A DNA stretch of 64,000 nucleotides from Thysanoteuthis rhombus (lineage: Eukaryota; Mollusca; Cephalopoda; Oegopsida; Thysanoteuthidae): NCBI GenBank assembly GCA_963457665.1, contig OY735201.1, forward strand, positions 28,452,048 through 28,516,047, written 5' to 3'. Within the stretch, counting starts at the first letter, position 1. Each line of letters begins with the position of its first letter. Both the position numbers and the translations under genes were made by a program. The notes under the pieces were generated by a model. That model searched no databases. It saw only the letters and a program-made list of their open reading frames with translations, and had not been told where the DNA came from. Below, piece by piece: positions 11,715 through 23,578 of the stretch.

Positions 11715-11755
<41 letters not shown>

Positions 11756-12780
11756 TAGATAGATATAGTCTACAGAGCTTTACAACTTCAAATAGTAAAC
11801 ATATAAAATATTTTTCTCCAAAAACTCATGTCAATTTAGGCTATTATTTTCCAAGACCTGTTAATGTTATTTTAATAATTTCCCATTGTGTTTTATTCTG
11901 GCAATATATCAAGATTTTTTTCTGGTTGAGATCATCAGTTTTTTACTATGAAACCGTTTCGGAGATTTAAAAACAATATATATGTGACATCAAAAAAAAC
12001 ATAGATTATAACCTTTCAGAAGACAAGTTTAGATAAAAATAACTAATGCCGTTCTTAGCAACACTGACTTCTTCCCCGTACATGGACTGAATGATGCATG
12101 CATTCCTACTTTTTCGGAAGGTTACAGGCTTGTGCACTTACTTTTTCTACAAATTAGAGCTTTCCATCCTTTATGAAAGTCACCAGTTACGCTCCCTAGC
12201 ATGTCTTGATATGCTTTTGTCTAAGAGTGTAGACCTTAGATATCTAATGTACATAGACCCACAATATGTCAGAATCAGGTGTTTTAATTTAAATGTTGTT
12301 CATCCTAACTAGATAGGTGCCGAAATCATTACAAATTATAGCAATGATGATGGACATCTGATAAAAATATCAAAACGTATTGCATTGACTTGAATATATC
12401 TTTTGTTGTTTTAAATTGCCAAAAAAATAGTATAAATGTAGAAATGAAAGAATTTGTGGAATTAGCCGAATGGAGTAGGCCAATGATGTTTGATCGGTCT
12501 ATAAGATGAGCTGCCAACCATTGAGAGACTCCAACACATCTGTTAAGGATAGGTTACAACAAAAGTGGTCTCCATGACTCCAAGATTAAGTATCCATTTA
12601 TCCATCTATAAAAAAGATCATTGTCTATTGCATTTATTTGAAAAAAACAGTTCACACTACGTTTTTGTTCATATCTCTGAGTGTTGACTAGATACACATT
12701 TTATCAACACAATCCTGGAATAAGTTCAAATAAAATGGCGTCATTTACATGTTGCACGTTTAAACTAGGTAGGTACAAAA
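11171..12780. other. No gene recognised; (CA)n(TA)n(GA)n at about 11680-11770
   Basis: Reading frames over 11394-11970 run through the CA/GA microsatellite and have no recognisable domain. Confidence 0.5.
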
Positions 12781-12824
12781 AGAATAACGAATTGTTGCCA
12801 TAACCACCATTTTCTTTTTCATCT

Positions 12825-13740
12825 TAGTTGTTGCCATTGCATTTTTGTATCAGGCCATCAATAGTGGAAGATCCAAGGAAAATCGAACCCTTTAATAACG
12901 GCCTCAATGCTTAGCTTGCTGATCATTGCTATGAAACGTGTTCTTGATCCATTTTTTTCCATATGATTTGCTCGATAATCATCCAGTGGGAAAACTTCCA
13001 CTGATATATTTGGATTAGGCTGTTGTCATTTTTTAAACAGCATCAAGTTAGCAGGATAAATTTCTATCGGTGGGTAAGAAGTGTTTTCATCGGCAGAATT
13101 TTTCACCCAAGGTTAAGAGTCCAGTTTTACGGACAGTACATTAAAAAAATCACAATGCCCTTTATTACAGTTCAGCATGAGTTTGTATAAAACAATCTAT
13201 ATTCAGAGATCCAATGAGAATTGAATCCACCAACAGTAGCCTCCAAGATTACTTTGATGAGCATTGATTTCATGTTATCATTCTGCATAGCTTGGTATTA
13301 GACCGTTGTAGGTGATCTGATAAGAACGGAACCCACTAACTAAAGCCAGTGATATCATCTTACTGATCGTTGTTATGACTCGTCTGGATCATTTTCTCTT
13401 TCATATCATTTATCAACATAGAATATATGTTTATATTTTTTTAAGAACATTTCTGACCGGAAGAGATTGTTCATGTGACGGTTTCTAGTGAGTGACTAAC
13501 CCGACTTGTTTACTTTATTATTCATCGACATAAGTTCATCTGACCATCAATAGTGGGAGATGTAATTAGTGTTGGACACACTTACATCCACCGGTAAGAT
13601 TAATCTGCTGATTATTGGCACATGACCTGAGTTCTAGATGATTTATTTTCATATTATTTATTAACATAGCAGCTTTGTAAGAGACCATCGAGAGCAGAAG
13701 ATCCTATGAGTATTTTAGATTGCTATACGTCGTGTGCCCT
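12825..13740 (-). mobile_element. Cluster of about five minus-strand tRNA-derived SINE copies
   Basis: On the minus strand a unit recurs: ATGATCAGYAAG, a box B-like GGGTTCGATTTTCC (12890-12877), GGATTCAATTCTC (13228-13216) or GGGTTCCGTTCT (13334-13323), then GGATCTYCCACTATTGATGG and YCTGATACAAA. Two weaker copies follow at about 13530-13640 and 13670-13740. All share one orientation. Confidence 0.6.
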
Positions 13741-14251
13741 AATCATTTTTTCATATGATCTACTTATTAATCCCAGAACGATCCAATCACGTAGATTTAC
13801 TGAAATGTTTTGTCTTTTTTCATTTGTTTGTTTGTTTCAACCTTTTATATAAACATAAACTATTTCTATGAAAAAAAGTGTTAACAAATATTTGAACTAG
13901 CACAGAATATTTTCCGATTCTCAGACCTGCTTGGGCCATGAAAAATTTGGAGCGGGTTGAATCAAAATTTTCTTTCGAGCTTATACCATTTAGCAATCTG
14001 TGTTTGCCTTTTCATCATTTTTTATCAATTTCAAAATGATTGGAAAAAAAAACTCAATTTTTCATGAGACAATATATAAGGAAACGTTTCCAGGAAATTT
14101 GGCACTAAGCAATGACCAATTTCACAGATTACAAAATCATTGGATTTCTTTGTGAAACGTTACTGTATTTAATTCACAAAACCAAGTTACAACAAGTTAA
14201 ACATTTGCTCAAAACCTTATGACTAATACTGTACACATACACACACATATA

Positions 14252-14313
<62 letters not shown>

Positions 14314-14408
14314 ATGTGTTGTTTTAGGAAAAATGAACCAAGTTTCAAATATGAATTCAGATATCAAAGTCTCAACTTGAAAGGAAATAATATGTAAAAG
14401 TTGTTTTA
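13741..14408. other. Upstream flank of copy B; (TA)n at 14253-14312
   Basis: Apart from the microsatellite nothing is recognised. Confidence 0.5.
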
Positions 14409-14615
14409 CGCTATCGGACATTCAGTTCCAAAATTAAACCTTTGTTTCAAAGATCTCATTTACAATTGAGCCGTCTTTCCCAGGTTCTCATCAACATTGG
14501 TGTTTCAATGGCTAAAAAAAGAGATGAAAGCCAGTCTAACAATCGATGTCTTACTAAGCACCGTGTGCGTAGGCTCGAGCTACGCTATAAAAGCTTTTGC
14601 CGGCCGAGGGAGATC
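14409..14615 (+). promoter_or_regulatory. Promoter of copy B, conserved family block
   Basis: TATAAAAG at 14586-14593 and initiator TCAGTTT with its A at 14616, 30 nt downstream. The upstream block matches A and C in order: GCTATCGGAC, TTCCAAAATTAA, GTTCTCATCAAC, GGTGTTTCAATGGCTAAAAA, AATCGATGTCTTAC and GTGTGCGTAGG. Such conservation over neighbouring introns points to shared control, probably tissue-specific. Factor identities are not inferred. Confidence 0.85.
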
Positions 14616-14649
14616 AGTTTCCAGCAACTCATTTATCTCTCAGCGTCGG
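14616..14649 (+). other. Copy B exon 1 (5' UTR)
   Basis: From the initiator to donor TCGG|GTAAGTG at 14650. It has no ATG. The matching exon in C is 45035-45018. Confidence 0.75.
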
Positions 14650-14835
14650 GTAAGTGTTCCAAGATTCCTCCTCCGATTCAAAAGATTTTCAGTGCCTTTA
14701 TGCTGTATACAGCATCAGCTGGCCCTGCCTGACTCCATATGTCACGGTTTTTTTTGTCTCCTGTGTCTTAAAGTTCGCAGAATAGAATTAGAAGTGGCGA
14801 GCATATGAAGTGGCGTCAGTCACTTAACCATCTAT

Positions 14836-14935
14836 GCTTATGACACCTGGTATCCCCAAGTTGTCACTTATCTGAGAACTGACCATGCTCACCATTGCTT
14901 AACTTTGGCGATTGCACAAGAACCGCTGTATCTAA
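14836..14935 (-). repeat. 5S-rRNA-derived relic, antisense in copy B intron 1
   Basis: Minus strand: GATACAGCGGTTCTTGTG, CAATCGCCAAAGTTAAGCAA, GAGCATGGTCAGTTCTCAG and GGGGATACCAGGTGTCATAA, all in 5S order. It is followed by AAGTGACTGACGCC, the tail seen after the relics in A and C. Confidence 0.8.
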
Positions 14936-16197
14936 CTAATTAAGGCGGTACGAATTTAGAATGTCTCGTGGCATTTTTTTCCTTTGTGTCTCGCAGGGAA
15001 TTCGTATTTCAGGTATGAAATGTAATTTTTTCTGTTTTTTTCCCCTGCCTGTATCGATATTTCCACTTAATGACTGCATTTCTGATATTGCAAATATTTG
15101 TTCACACTATTAGGAACAACGGACTTGTTTTAGTTTTAGTAACATATCTTTGCGTTAAAATCATTATGCAGAGGTTTATTCATTTGGAAGTGTATGACCC
15201 AGACTCATTGAAATTTTGAAGAACGAAATTCAAACACCAATCCGTAAACCATATTTATTCCATATTGCTGTAGGGTTTCACGACTGCATTTGCACTGTAG
15301 GTCGTCCAAAATCTTTTTTGTGATGCCACACATAAAATATATGTCTTCAGCATCTATCAGTTTTCTAATATGTAATGAGTACCGGAGTATGAATTAATAA
15401 GTCCGTGCCCATATACATAGAGCTGAAATTTCCACTGAATAATATTTGATCAATGTGAATGATGTTCACCACCGGAGTAAGTTTACTGGCGTAGAACGTT
15501 GGTGATTATGTTGAAAAAAGAATAACTCTTGTTTGAAAAAAAAATCATTCGGTAAATCAAACGGCAGTTCGGTTGCACTTCGTTCTATCTTTGTGCTCAC
15601 CTCACGTCATTCGGTGAATTATTAGAAAGATCTCGGTACTATCCTAGTTTCTATTGCTGCCTGTACATGTACTCATGAATTCCAGTAAAGCTAATTCGAC
15701 GAAAAAAGTAGCTAAATCTTCTTTAAATGTTTTCAAAAGTTTTTTCATTTTTTGTTGAAAGTTCATGTCAATGATTATCAGTGGTGTGGCTGGGAGTATG
15801 CTCTGGTGACACCTTCAGAAAAGGGGCCGCCAGGATGACTTTTTTTAATTTTCTATTAGTAATCATTATATTTGTTTATTTAATGAATTGAAATTGACTA
15901 GGACTTGTTAACTGTATTGATGTTCAATAATTTGCTTCGTCCTCCACGGACCTTTCTAATGGGATGTATGAATAATGAAATGGTCAGAATCGTCGCTAAC
16001 TAAAGTCATGATGAACTATATTTTCCAGTTTACTTTACATTATCTGGTAGATTATGAGAAATTTCTTGGCCTTATCCTAGTTTCATGGCCAAGACTTTTG
16101 CTGCATTCAGATCAACGTCAAAGAGTATTATCTGTTCTTTTCACGTCAACGAAGCATATAACTTCCTGTCTTCAACTTTAAATTTCATTATAGTTGT

Positions 16198-16690
16198 ATT
16201 ATCAAGCTATGCTCACACTAAGTCGGCTAGCTTTCGACAGGGCAAACTCAACCTTCCAGTACAAGGAAATTCCGCAAGTGTTCAAATATAGTAGCCACCT
16301 AGGGAGCGTAAACAGGAAAATTGACCCTGAAAATCATGCAACATGCACAAGGGAGAACCTTGTTCGACATAACGTGCACATGTAACGACAGCACATTATA
16401 TTGGAGGAAAAACTGGAGTCCGACATATAGGGTCAATAGGAAAACTTAAATGGCAATGCTTAAGTTACGAAAATGGCAAAAAACTGCGAGACATCACAAC
16501 TCACAACGTTGATCTTTAGAGATCACATGTAAAACTGAGTCAGAAAAAATATAAGATAGCGTGACGTACTAGATGATTTCAGAAAGTACAAGCTCCGTGA
16601 CACCCACGAAAGAAAGGTCTACCGAATCCTAAGGATGTCCATCTCCAACCACAGACACTTAAAAGGCTGCTGCTGAAGATAATTAGATGA
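16198..16690 (+). mobile_element. RTE-type LINE, degenerate 3' fragment
   Basis: Pieces such as SIGKLKWQC, a LARHI-like region and a carboxy portion correspond to the copy at 31085-31975. The nucleotide end CACCCACGAAAGAAAGG, then CTTAAAAGGCTGCTGCTGAA, also matches. Frameshifted; in the sense orientation of intron 1 of B. Confidence 0.6.
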
Positions 16691-17773
16691 TTGTATTCCT
16701 ATCATTTTGTTCATTAATTCCAATTTGATTAAATCAAGTTTTTTTTTATTTTCAATTGACAAAAAAGATACATCTTGGTTGCATTATAATTGTTGGATAT
16801 TTTTCTCTTGGATTTCATGAAACTTTAGAACAATAAATTACATTCAAAATACACAATGATCCAATAACAAAAATAATAATCTATTTTAATACAAAATTTT
16901 ATGATGATTATTGAGTTAAAAATGATCAAAAAAGAGTAATTAAGAGTCATAATAAGTAGAAATGTTCCTGTGAAATCAAATTCTTTTTTCTATATGCTTG
17001 AGATAAACTTTAAAACTTAAAATGGGAATTCTTAGACATGTGGTTTTCAGTCGCAGAAATGAATATGATTCATGATAACATTTGTTTTCGTCGTTTGAAA
17101 AAGTATTCAAATTAAATTTAAGTCCATGAAGAAAAAACTTGAAATGGAAATACGACCATGATAACATTTAAAATTGAAAATAGGAAGTGCTATGTTTTGT
17201 TGACTTGGGAAGAACAGATACTACACTCTGATTTTGATCTAAAAGTCGCAAAAAGGTTGGACCAAGAATCTAGAATAAAGCCAATTTCGTTATGGTCCAC
17301 AAGTTCTCCGGATCTATCAAACTTCGTTCTGTAAAAAACATTCGAAGCTATATCAAGTATAAACTGCCTCAGTATTAAGAGTGTATGTATATCTTTAGAT
17401 AGATTTACATAAACACTTAATACTGGGGCAATATATACTTGATATTTACCAAGTTTGAGTTGGATTTTATGAAATTATTGAAATATTCAGGAACTCCACA
17501 GAATTACGAGTTTCACAATCTTTCTATGTCAATGACACCTTGATTTTTACTATTGATATCACGTTTGAAGTGATAGAGGTTGGATTTGAAACCTTAAAAC
17601 TAGAATAAGATCAAATGTACCCATTGATGATATTCCATCAAATAAATTTGCCCATGAGTTTTCTTGATCAACTACACCAGAGAAAGTTGTATAAACATAT
17701 TGTACATTATGTAAAACATACCAGAGGAAGTTAACACAAATATAATATCTTTCTTTTCACACCTTTTTTGCAG

Positions 17774-17833
17774 TTGACATCTGAGAAGACAGAATGGCAA
17801 CCGTCCATTTTATTGTTTCAGCCTTGTTTGCAG
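17774..17833 (+). CDS. Copy B exon 2 (start codon, first half of signal peptide)
   Basis: A 60-nt exon after TTTTTTGCAG. ATG at 17794 starts MATVHFIVSALFA; the phase-1 donor GTAAAT follows. The 20-nt leader TTGACATCTGAGAAGACAGA is conserved in A and C. Confidence 0.9.
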
Positions 17834-20800
17834 GTAAATATTTTTGGTCATAACAAAATTCATCAGCAGTTGATGACTGAGGCTGATTTTTAGGGTGTTA
17901 ATCTACAGTCTTATGGGCCGTGGTTCAATCCAGACAGCGGAGACATACCAAAGACTTTTCTAAATGGCAGTCTCTGTCTGGCATCCAGCACTAGAACTAG
18001 GATTTGGGAATCTATCACTAAGGTCATATGTAATAGTTGACGGCTAAATCACGTTGGATATGGTGGTTCACGTGAGATCATCGAGTCAGCACTTAAATGG
18101 GTGATCGTTTGGGAATATCCGGTGCCGTTAGCAGAAAAATCAACAGCAGACCTGGCAAGTTGGCAGTAAGTCTTATTTACATATGCCTGTGTGCAAATAG
18201 CCTTATAACAGGTTTGATGAGGGTGTAAGAGGAGAAAGGTGAAAAAGATTTTCGTCACTCTTTGTTCCCTTCTGATGAAAGGAGATTCTTCAAGAGGACA
18301 ATTTATTGGTTCACATCTAAAACTCAATTATTACCTCTGCAAGCAAAGCTGAACGTTGTGTGTATTATCCTCCTATCTTACCGTCATCCTGTCTGTAACT
18401 CTATCCATACGATATCTCTGAAAGTTGTGAATGAATTTGACAGAACTTTCCTTGAGGCATAGGCAATTGGCTACAGAAGAAGTGATTGAGATTTTTTGGC
18501 TGGTCCATTCACAGTTATCCCGTCTACATTTTACCCATGTCAACACCATAGATTATCTTCGATTTTCCTCTGTCCCTGAATTCCAATGAGATTTTGTCGA
18601 AGGATAGGGCATGACTGAGGAAGAATTGATTACAATTTTGGACGGATCCAAAAATATTCCTCATTAACTTTCCCTAGTCGTAAGTACTTGTGGAATATAT
18701 TTTATTCAATTTTTAGAGACAGTGGCGTTGGTACACGTATGTGTCCTCTGAGTGCTTTATAGATTAACAGCATTGCATTCTGTATTTCACAGAATTTCCA
18801 GCTGATTATATTCTAATGTAACAAACGGAACTCATGTCGCATAATTTCGTGATATAAACTAGTATCGACAATAATAGAGACACAAACAGGTATCAACAAA
18901 TATGGAGACACAAGTAGAATCAACAAAGATGAATGTAATTGTCCTTTATTGGAACAATTTGTCCAGCGCATTAGATTCGGATTCTACGATAAATTTCAAC
19001 GATATTCTTCCAAAAGCTGTTCTGTTTCTATGGGATGGAAAATAAGGGCTTCTATTTTATTATCTTTAAAAATGTTACCTTAAATATGAGTATTTTACAT
19101 CCTGAAATAATAATTTGAAATATACGTTTCTATTTTTCAGTTATTGCCTTGAGCAGCTCAGCTAATGCCTTCTTTCCAGGTAAAATATGTGATTGAATTT
19201 CATTTTTTTTTTTCATTCGTTCAAGATTCTGGCAGGATGTTTTTACTAAAAACAATCACTACCCAATATGGGGTAGTAAAATTTAACATTGTCTAATCGT
19301 GATTTGAAATCGGGACTAACTGATTGAAGGTGACTATCTCTAAACGACTGAGCAAAATTAATAAAAATTACGCTTTTAACAAATACGAAAATTACAGTTG
19401 GGTGGAGTAGAAGTAGGAGCTGCATTTGGCTCTTCAACTGCCAGTCCTCTGAATTTCTTGAGCATAGTCCCTCCTGCAATAAAGATGATGGATGAGCTGA
19501 AAATTAGCATTTTCCAAATATGCTGCCATACGAAAATTTTTTCTTTTACTCGTATTCATTCTGATATTTATATCTTACAAGCTGAGGGACCAAGTGATGA
19601 CTAAAAGACTAAAAAATGACTGACACTTTCAGGGGAAAAGAGATTACGTTCACGTTCGACCCACTTGATGAGGGGAAATTCATAAATGTTTCTTCAATAC
19701 GATGAAATGCATTATTGCAAGGATGGAGTCTTCTCTTACTTTCGACCAACTGGAAAATTATATATAAGCATATAAGAAATTATGCATATGTATATGTATA
19801 CCTAATTTCATATCCAATATATGATGATAACTCTTCCTCTAAGGAAATGATACACAATATGTTAATTATTTTTTAAAGGATATAACTTATCATTCAGAAG
19901 GCAACCACAAACAAGTAGTCCTGTTGAGACAATAATATTTATAATGTTGATCCGTATAATAAATGTAACGTAAGACTTTTTCGAATTTCGTAGGTGCTTA
20001 CGGTGGATATGGACTTGGCGGATTCCACGGTGGATATGGTGGACACACTATAAGTCACGTGTCTCACGGTCTAGGAGGATATGGTCTGGGTGGATTCCAC
20101 GGTGGATATGGGCTCGGTGGATTTCATGGTGGATATGGACTTGGCGGACATACTGTCAGTCACGTGTCTCACGGTCTAGGAGGATATGGACTGGGTGGAT
20201 ACGGTGGATATGGACTTGGTGGATTCCATGGTGGATATGGACTTGGTGGACACACTGTTAGCCATGTGTCTCATGGTCTAGGAGGATATGGACTGGGTGG
20301 ATACGGTGGATATGGACTTGGTGGATTCCATGGTGGATATGGACTCGGTGGTCATACTGTTAGTCATGTGTCCCACGGTCTTGGAGGATATGGACTGGGT
20401 GGATACGGTGGATACGGACTTGGTGGATTCCATGGTGGATATGGACTTGGTGGTCATACTGTTAGTCATGTGTCTCACGGTCTAGGAGGATATGGACTGG
20501 GTGGATTTGGTGGATATGGACTGGGTGGATTCCACGGTGGATATGGGCTCGGTGGATTCCATGGCGGTTATGGACTTGGCGGACACACTATAAGTCACGT
20601 GTCTCATGGTCTAGGGGGATATGGTCTAGGCGGAATCCACGGTGGATATGGACTCGGTGGATTCCATGGCGGATATGGACTTGGCGGACATACTGTCAGT
20701 CACGTGTCTCATGGTTTAGGAGGATATGGCGGTTTTGGTTACGGAGGACTGTATGGTGGCAACTATGGCGGCTACGGTCATAGTCACTATGGCGTTGGTG

Positions 20801-21477
20801 CTCGTACTGTTACCCAATTACGTCACAGAATCCACCCCCTCGGCTATGGCATCGTTAACCAAGTTGGTCATGCAGTACATAGAGTGACACAACCAGTGTT
20901 TCATCATGGCGTTATTTCCCGCCGTTATGCAATTCCTCATACAGAAGTCCGTTACACCAGCTATCCAGTTGTAAATCGTTACATTCAATGGGTCACTGTC
21001 AACAAACCATACGTTGTACCCCGATATGAAACACACATCCGCTCATACCAAGTTCCAGTACCCCGTTATTCAGTCCATATGGCCGTGCGCCCTGTATACA
21101 TCCCAAGGGTTCATATTGCTGAAAGCCACCAACCAGTAACTCGTATCAGTCATGTGTCACATGATATCCATCAACCAATCTACGGAGTACATTACCCAAT
21201 GGGACATAGCGTAGAGGCTGTATCTCATCATCAACCTTTCGTGTATGGACATCATACTACTTATGGCAGTTACGGTGGAGGTCTCCACGGTGGTCATTTT
21301 GGCGGCTACGGTCTTGGAGGTTTCCATGGTGGTCATTTTGGCGGTTACGGTTTTGGAGGTCTCCATGGTGGTCATTTTGGCGGCTACGGTCTTGGAGGTT
21401 TCCATGGTGGTCATTTTGGCGGTTACGGTCTTGGAGGTCACTTTGGAGGTTATGGCTTTGGAGGTCACCACTTCTAG
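17794..21477 (+). CDS. Copy B: secreted Gly/Tyr/His-rich repeat protein, about 520 aa (suckerin/shematrin-like structural protein)
   Basis: Coding parts are 17794-17833, 19141-19179 and 19994-21477, and phase is kept across both junctions. The product begins with a signal peptide (MATVHFIVSALFAVIALSSS then ANA, likely cut after ANA), so it is secreted. The N-terminal half (about 28-297) is GYGLGG/FHGG repeats with seven HT[VI]SHVSHG blocks, in a unit of about 34 aa. A non-repeated core (about 298-451) is rich in Tyr, Val, Arg, Pro and His, with VVPRYETHI, VPVPRYSVHMAVRPVY and one Trp. The C-terminus is HFGGYGLGGFHGG repeats. There is no Cys and only one Lys. Such composition is known from extracellular load-bearing materials such as squid suckerins; the match here is by resemblance only. 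No catalytic motif. Start chosen as the only ATG before the signal peptide, conserved in three copies. Confidence 0.88.
17880..18040 (+). mobile_element. Probable tRNA-derived SINE in copy B intron 2
   Basis: Box B-like GGTTCAATCC at 17922-17931; box A is weak. The segment is absent from C at the matching point. A has a diverged possible counterpart, so insertion age is unclear. Confidence 0.4.
18042..18134 (+). repeat. 5S-rRNA-derived relic, sense in copy B intron 2
   Basis: GGCTAAATCACGTTGGATA, GAGATCATCGAGTC, CAGCACTTAAATGGGTGATC and TTGGGAATATCCGGTGCCGT follow 5S rRNA, with about 15 nt missing in the middle. Position and orientation match the relic at 3780-3664 in copy A. Confidence 0.8.
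19141..19179 (+). CDS. Copy B exon 3 (second half of signal peptide)
   Basis: A 39-nt exon after TATTTTTCAG, encoding VIALSSSANAFFP, with donor GTAAAA in phase 1. Counterparts are in C (42626-42588) and A. Confidence 0.88.
19180..19993 (+). other. Copy B intron 3
   Basis: 814 bp ending in TTCGTAG. The frames at 19246-19604 show no domain. Confidence 0.7.
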
Positions 21478-21516
21478 ACTATTCTTCTGATACATCGATT
21501 ATACTGGATAGAATCG
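19994..21516 (+). CDS. Copy B exon 4 (repeats, core, stop, short 3' UTR)
   Basis: Starts GGTGCTTACGG. The stop TAG is at 21475-21477. The exon ends 39 nt later at GAATCG|GTGAGTATT, a donor also present in C 41 nt after its stop. The N-terminal repeat has a DNA period near 102 bp and is highly homogenised. Confidence 0.85.
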
Positions 21517-23472
21517 GTGAGTATTGAATCATTGTTTCGCCATTTTATTCTATGCACAGTTTCACAATAACAGACCCTATCCGTGGATATTCAACGGTTT
21601 GAACAAATATCTAAAATATCTATTTATTTATGCATCACTCAATTCCCGCTTCTGCATCTATCTGTCATCATTTCTCAGAAAACAACAGTTCATTCTTCCC
21701 ATACTTGTCCTCCCTTTTCCGAATTTTTCTCCCTTTTGTTGCTGTCTATGCAAATTATTTGCCCAATTTCGCCCTCCCCCTCCTTTTCTTTGTTTATCTC
21801 CAATTTCAAAATACTTTCAAATTCAGCCTCTCATTTCAATATCCTCTTCCCTGACCCCACCTTGTCGACAAATTTTCAGAATGGATCAAGGTTGTCGTCC
21901 CGTTGTATTACAGCACTGACGACTAATCTGTCTTCAAAGATCTCTTTTCCTTTACAGCGTGAGTTTGGGAATAGGGATGGTAGCAGCTACATGTGATGAT
22001 ATTTCAAAATATAGATTTTCCCTCGTTGTGCGCATGTTGTAAGCATTGATATCATTCGGGAGTAAAATTTCAGGTTTGGAGAGTACGGCTGAAAAGGCTG
22101 TAGAATGGGTAACTCAAGACTTCTGTTAACAAACAACAAAAATTGTTCAATTGTCCAAAAAGGCTCTTTGCTTTCCTGTTTCCATCCTACCCTCCCTATT
22201 TACAGTGTGCTCTTATGGTAGCAGTTATACCTAATATTGATCATACTTTTGTACTCCGATTTCACTTTTATTTTTCCGTATTTGCCTCTCTCTGTTCCTC
22301 CTTTTCAAATCCCCTCTTTTTGTCTCTCTTACATTTTTGGTCCCCTTTTTTTCTTCCTATCTTTGTTTTGAGCTTTTGGTCGTTTTCTTGGTTCTTTCTC
22401 TGCATCCCTAACTCGTTATCCATATTTTATAGTCTTTCTAATGTCTTAGCTGGCTTGCCTTAACATCAGTCAATGTTTGAAACATAATGTATACAAAAAA
22501 AATTCAAAAAGTAGTCACTGTTCTTTTAAATATATTTCAAACAGTACATCTAAATACGCCACCATATGAACACTTTCACACGTACGTGCACGTGCATTCA
22601 TAGTCATATACAACACCTTTGTTCCATTGATAACCCTCCTCCTCCCTCAGAAATGACACTCTTTTTTACCCAATTTTGAATACAAAGCATGCCAAGCAAG
22701 TGCCGAGATTGCTAAAAACAAATCCTAGCTAAGGTACTCAATCATCGATTAATAATGCATGCCATACATTATGGGAGCTGAAAATGATAATACGTACATG
22801 TGCCGGCGAAGATTTGTTAATATTGGTGTCCAATGCTTAATTGAGTCATGGGATCCTTTCAGGTTTTCTTTGTCGGTGGTAATTGCACTCAAAAATAAGG
22901 CATGAAAACTTGAATTTGTCCTCATGTACAAGGCAGAATTCTTTTTCATCTTCTATCGCATCCTGTTAAATTCGATCACCCTCAAACATATAATAAACGG
23001 TTCATTTTTGCTTACGGTCACAACATGAACTTATTACATCTGATCATAAGACCATTTCATATATATTTTTAAAATTTTTTAAATATTCTTCAATGATACA
23101 GAAATCGTATTTGTTCCACTGATGTACAACGTATTCCTCACACTGTATGCGTATGTATCGTCTTTCCTACAGCCCATCCGTTCCATGTGTCTTTCTCTCA
23201 AACTTATGTCATTGTTATTAAACTATACTAAGGCTACAATTTCTGATATGATTTGATAAGTTTGATAATTGATGACAGAGGTGATAAGATCTTTGAATAT
23301 AATCATGTTTAAAATCTTACTTATTTCATTGTCACCTGTGTTTCATTCAATTATTCATTTATTCCATTTGAACCTGTGACACTCAGCAGGACCTTGCAAT
23401 CTAATAACGGGGCAAGACTCGTACAGTGAAGAACCCTACATTAGAGTAATTTTGTTTTTTTGGTTTTTTTAG
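21517..23472 (+). other. Copy B intron 4 (3' UTR intron), pyrimidine-rich
   Basis: Starts GTGAGTATTGAAT and ends in GGTTTTTTTAG. Long C/T-rich stretches (about 21660-21960 and 22150-22440) create open frames without domain content. C intron 4 is similarly pyrimidine-rich in sense. Confidence 0.65.
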
Positions 23473-23578
23473 GGATCTGCACAGATATCCTTCCAATCTG
23501 ACAACAGTCGAATACAAAAGCAAGTCATTTTTATATTGTAAACACTGAAACAATAAAAAGTTGCTCATTATTAATTCT
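23473..23578 (+). other. Copy B exon 5 (3' UTR with poly(A) signal)
   Basis: Begins GGATCTGCACAGATATCC after an AG acceptor, has AATAAA at 23552-23557 and is followed by T/G-rich DNA. The same exon occurs in C at 38940-38838 with conserved start and AATAAA. Confidence 0.75.

Larger units (their letters stand above)
14650..17773 (+). other. Copy B intron 1
   Basis: GTAAGTG donor and TTTTTTGCAG acceptor. It contains a 5S-like relic and its SINE tail, an RTE fragment and otherwise unassigned sequence. A near-palindromic AAACACTTAATACTGGGGCA / GCCTCAGTATTAAGAGTGT pair lies at about 17365-17440. Confidence 0.65.
17834..19140 (+). other. Copy B intron 2
   Basis: Contains a SINE-like segment, a 5S relic, a diverged tandem duplication (about 18448-18540 and 18595-18680) and two units of the minisatellite expanded in A. 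The part at 18163-18320 is homologous to C intron 2 (about 43120-42960). Confidence 0.65.

Noticed and set aside
20278-20485. Open frames on both strands over the glycine repeats of copy B
   Set aside because: They are shifted or antisense readings of the repeat unit; only the frame joined to the signal peptide has a unique core and conserved splice sites.
21524-21996. 137-aa frame downstream of copy B
   Set aside because: Arises from pyrimidine-rich DNA of the 3' UTR intron; overlapping frames are equally open.
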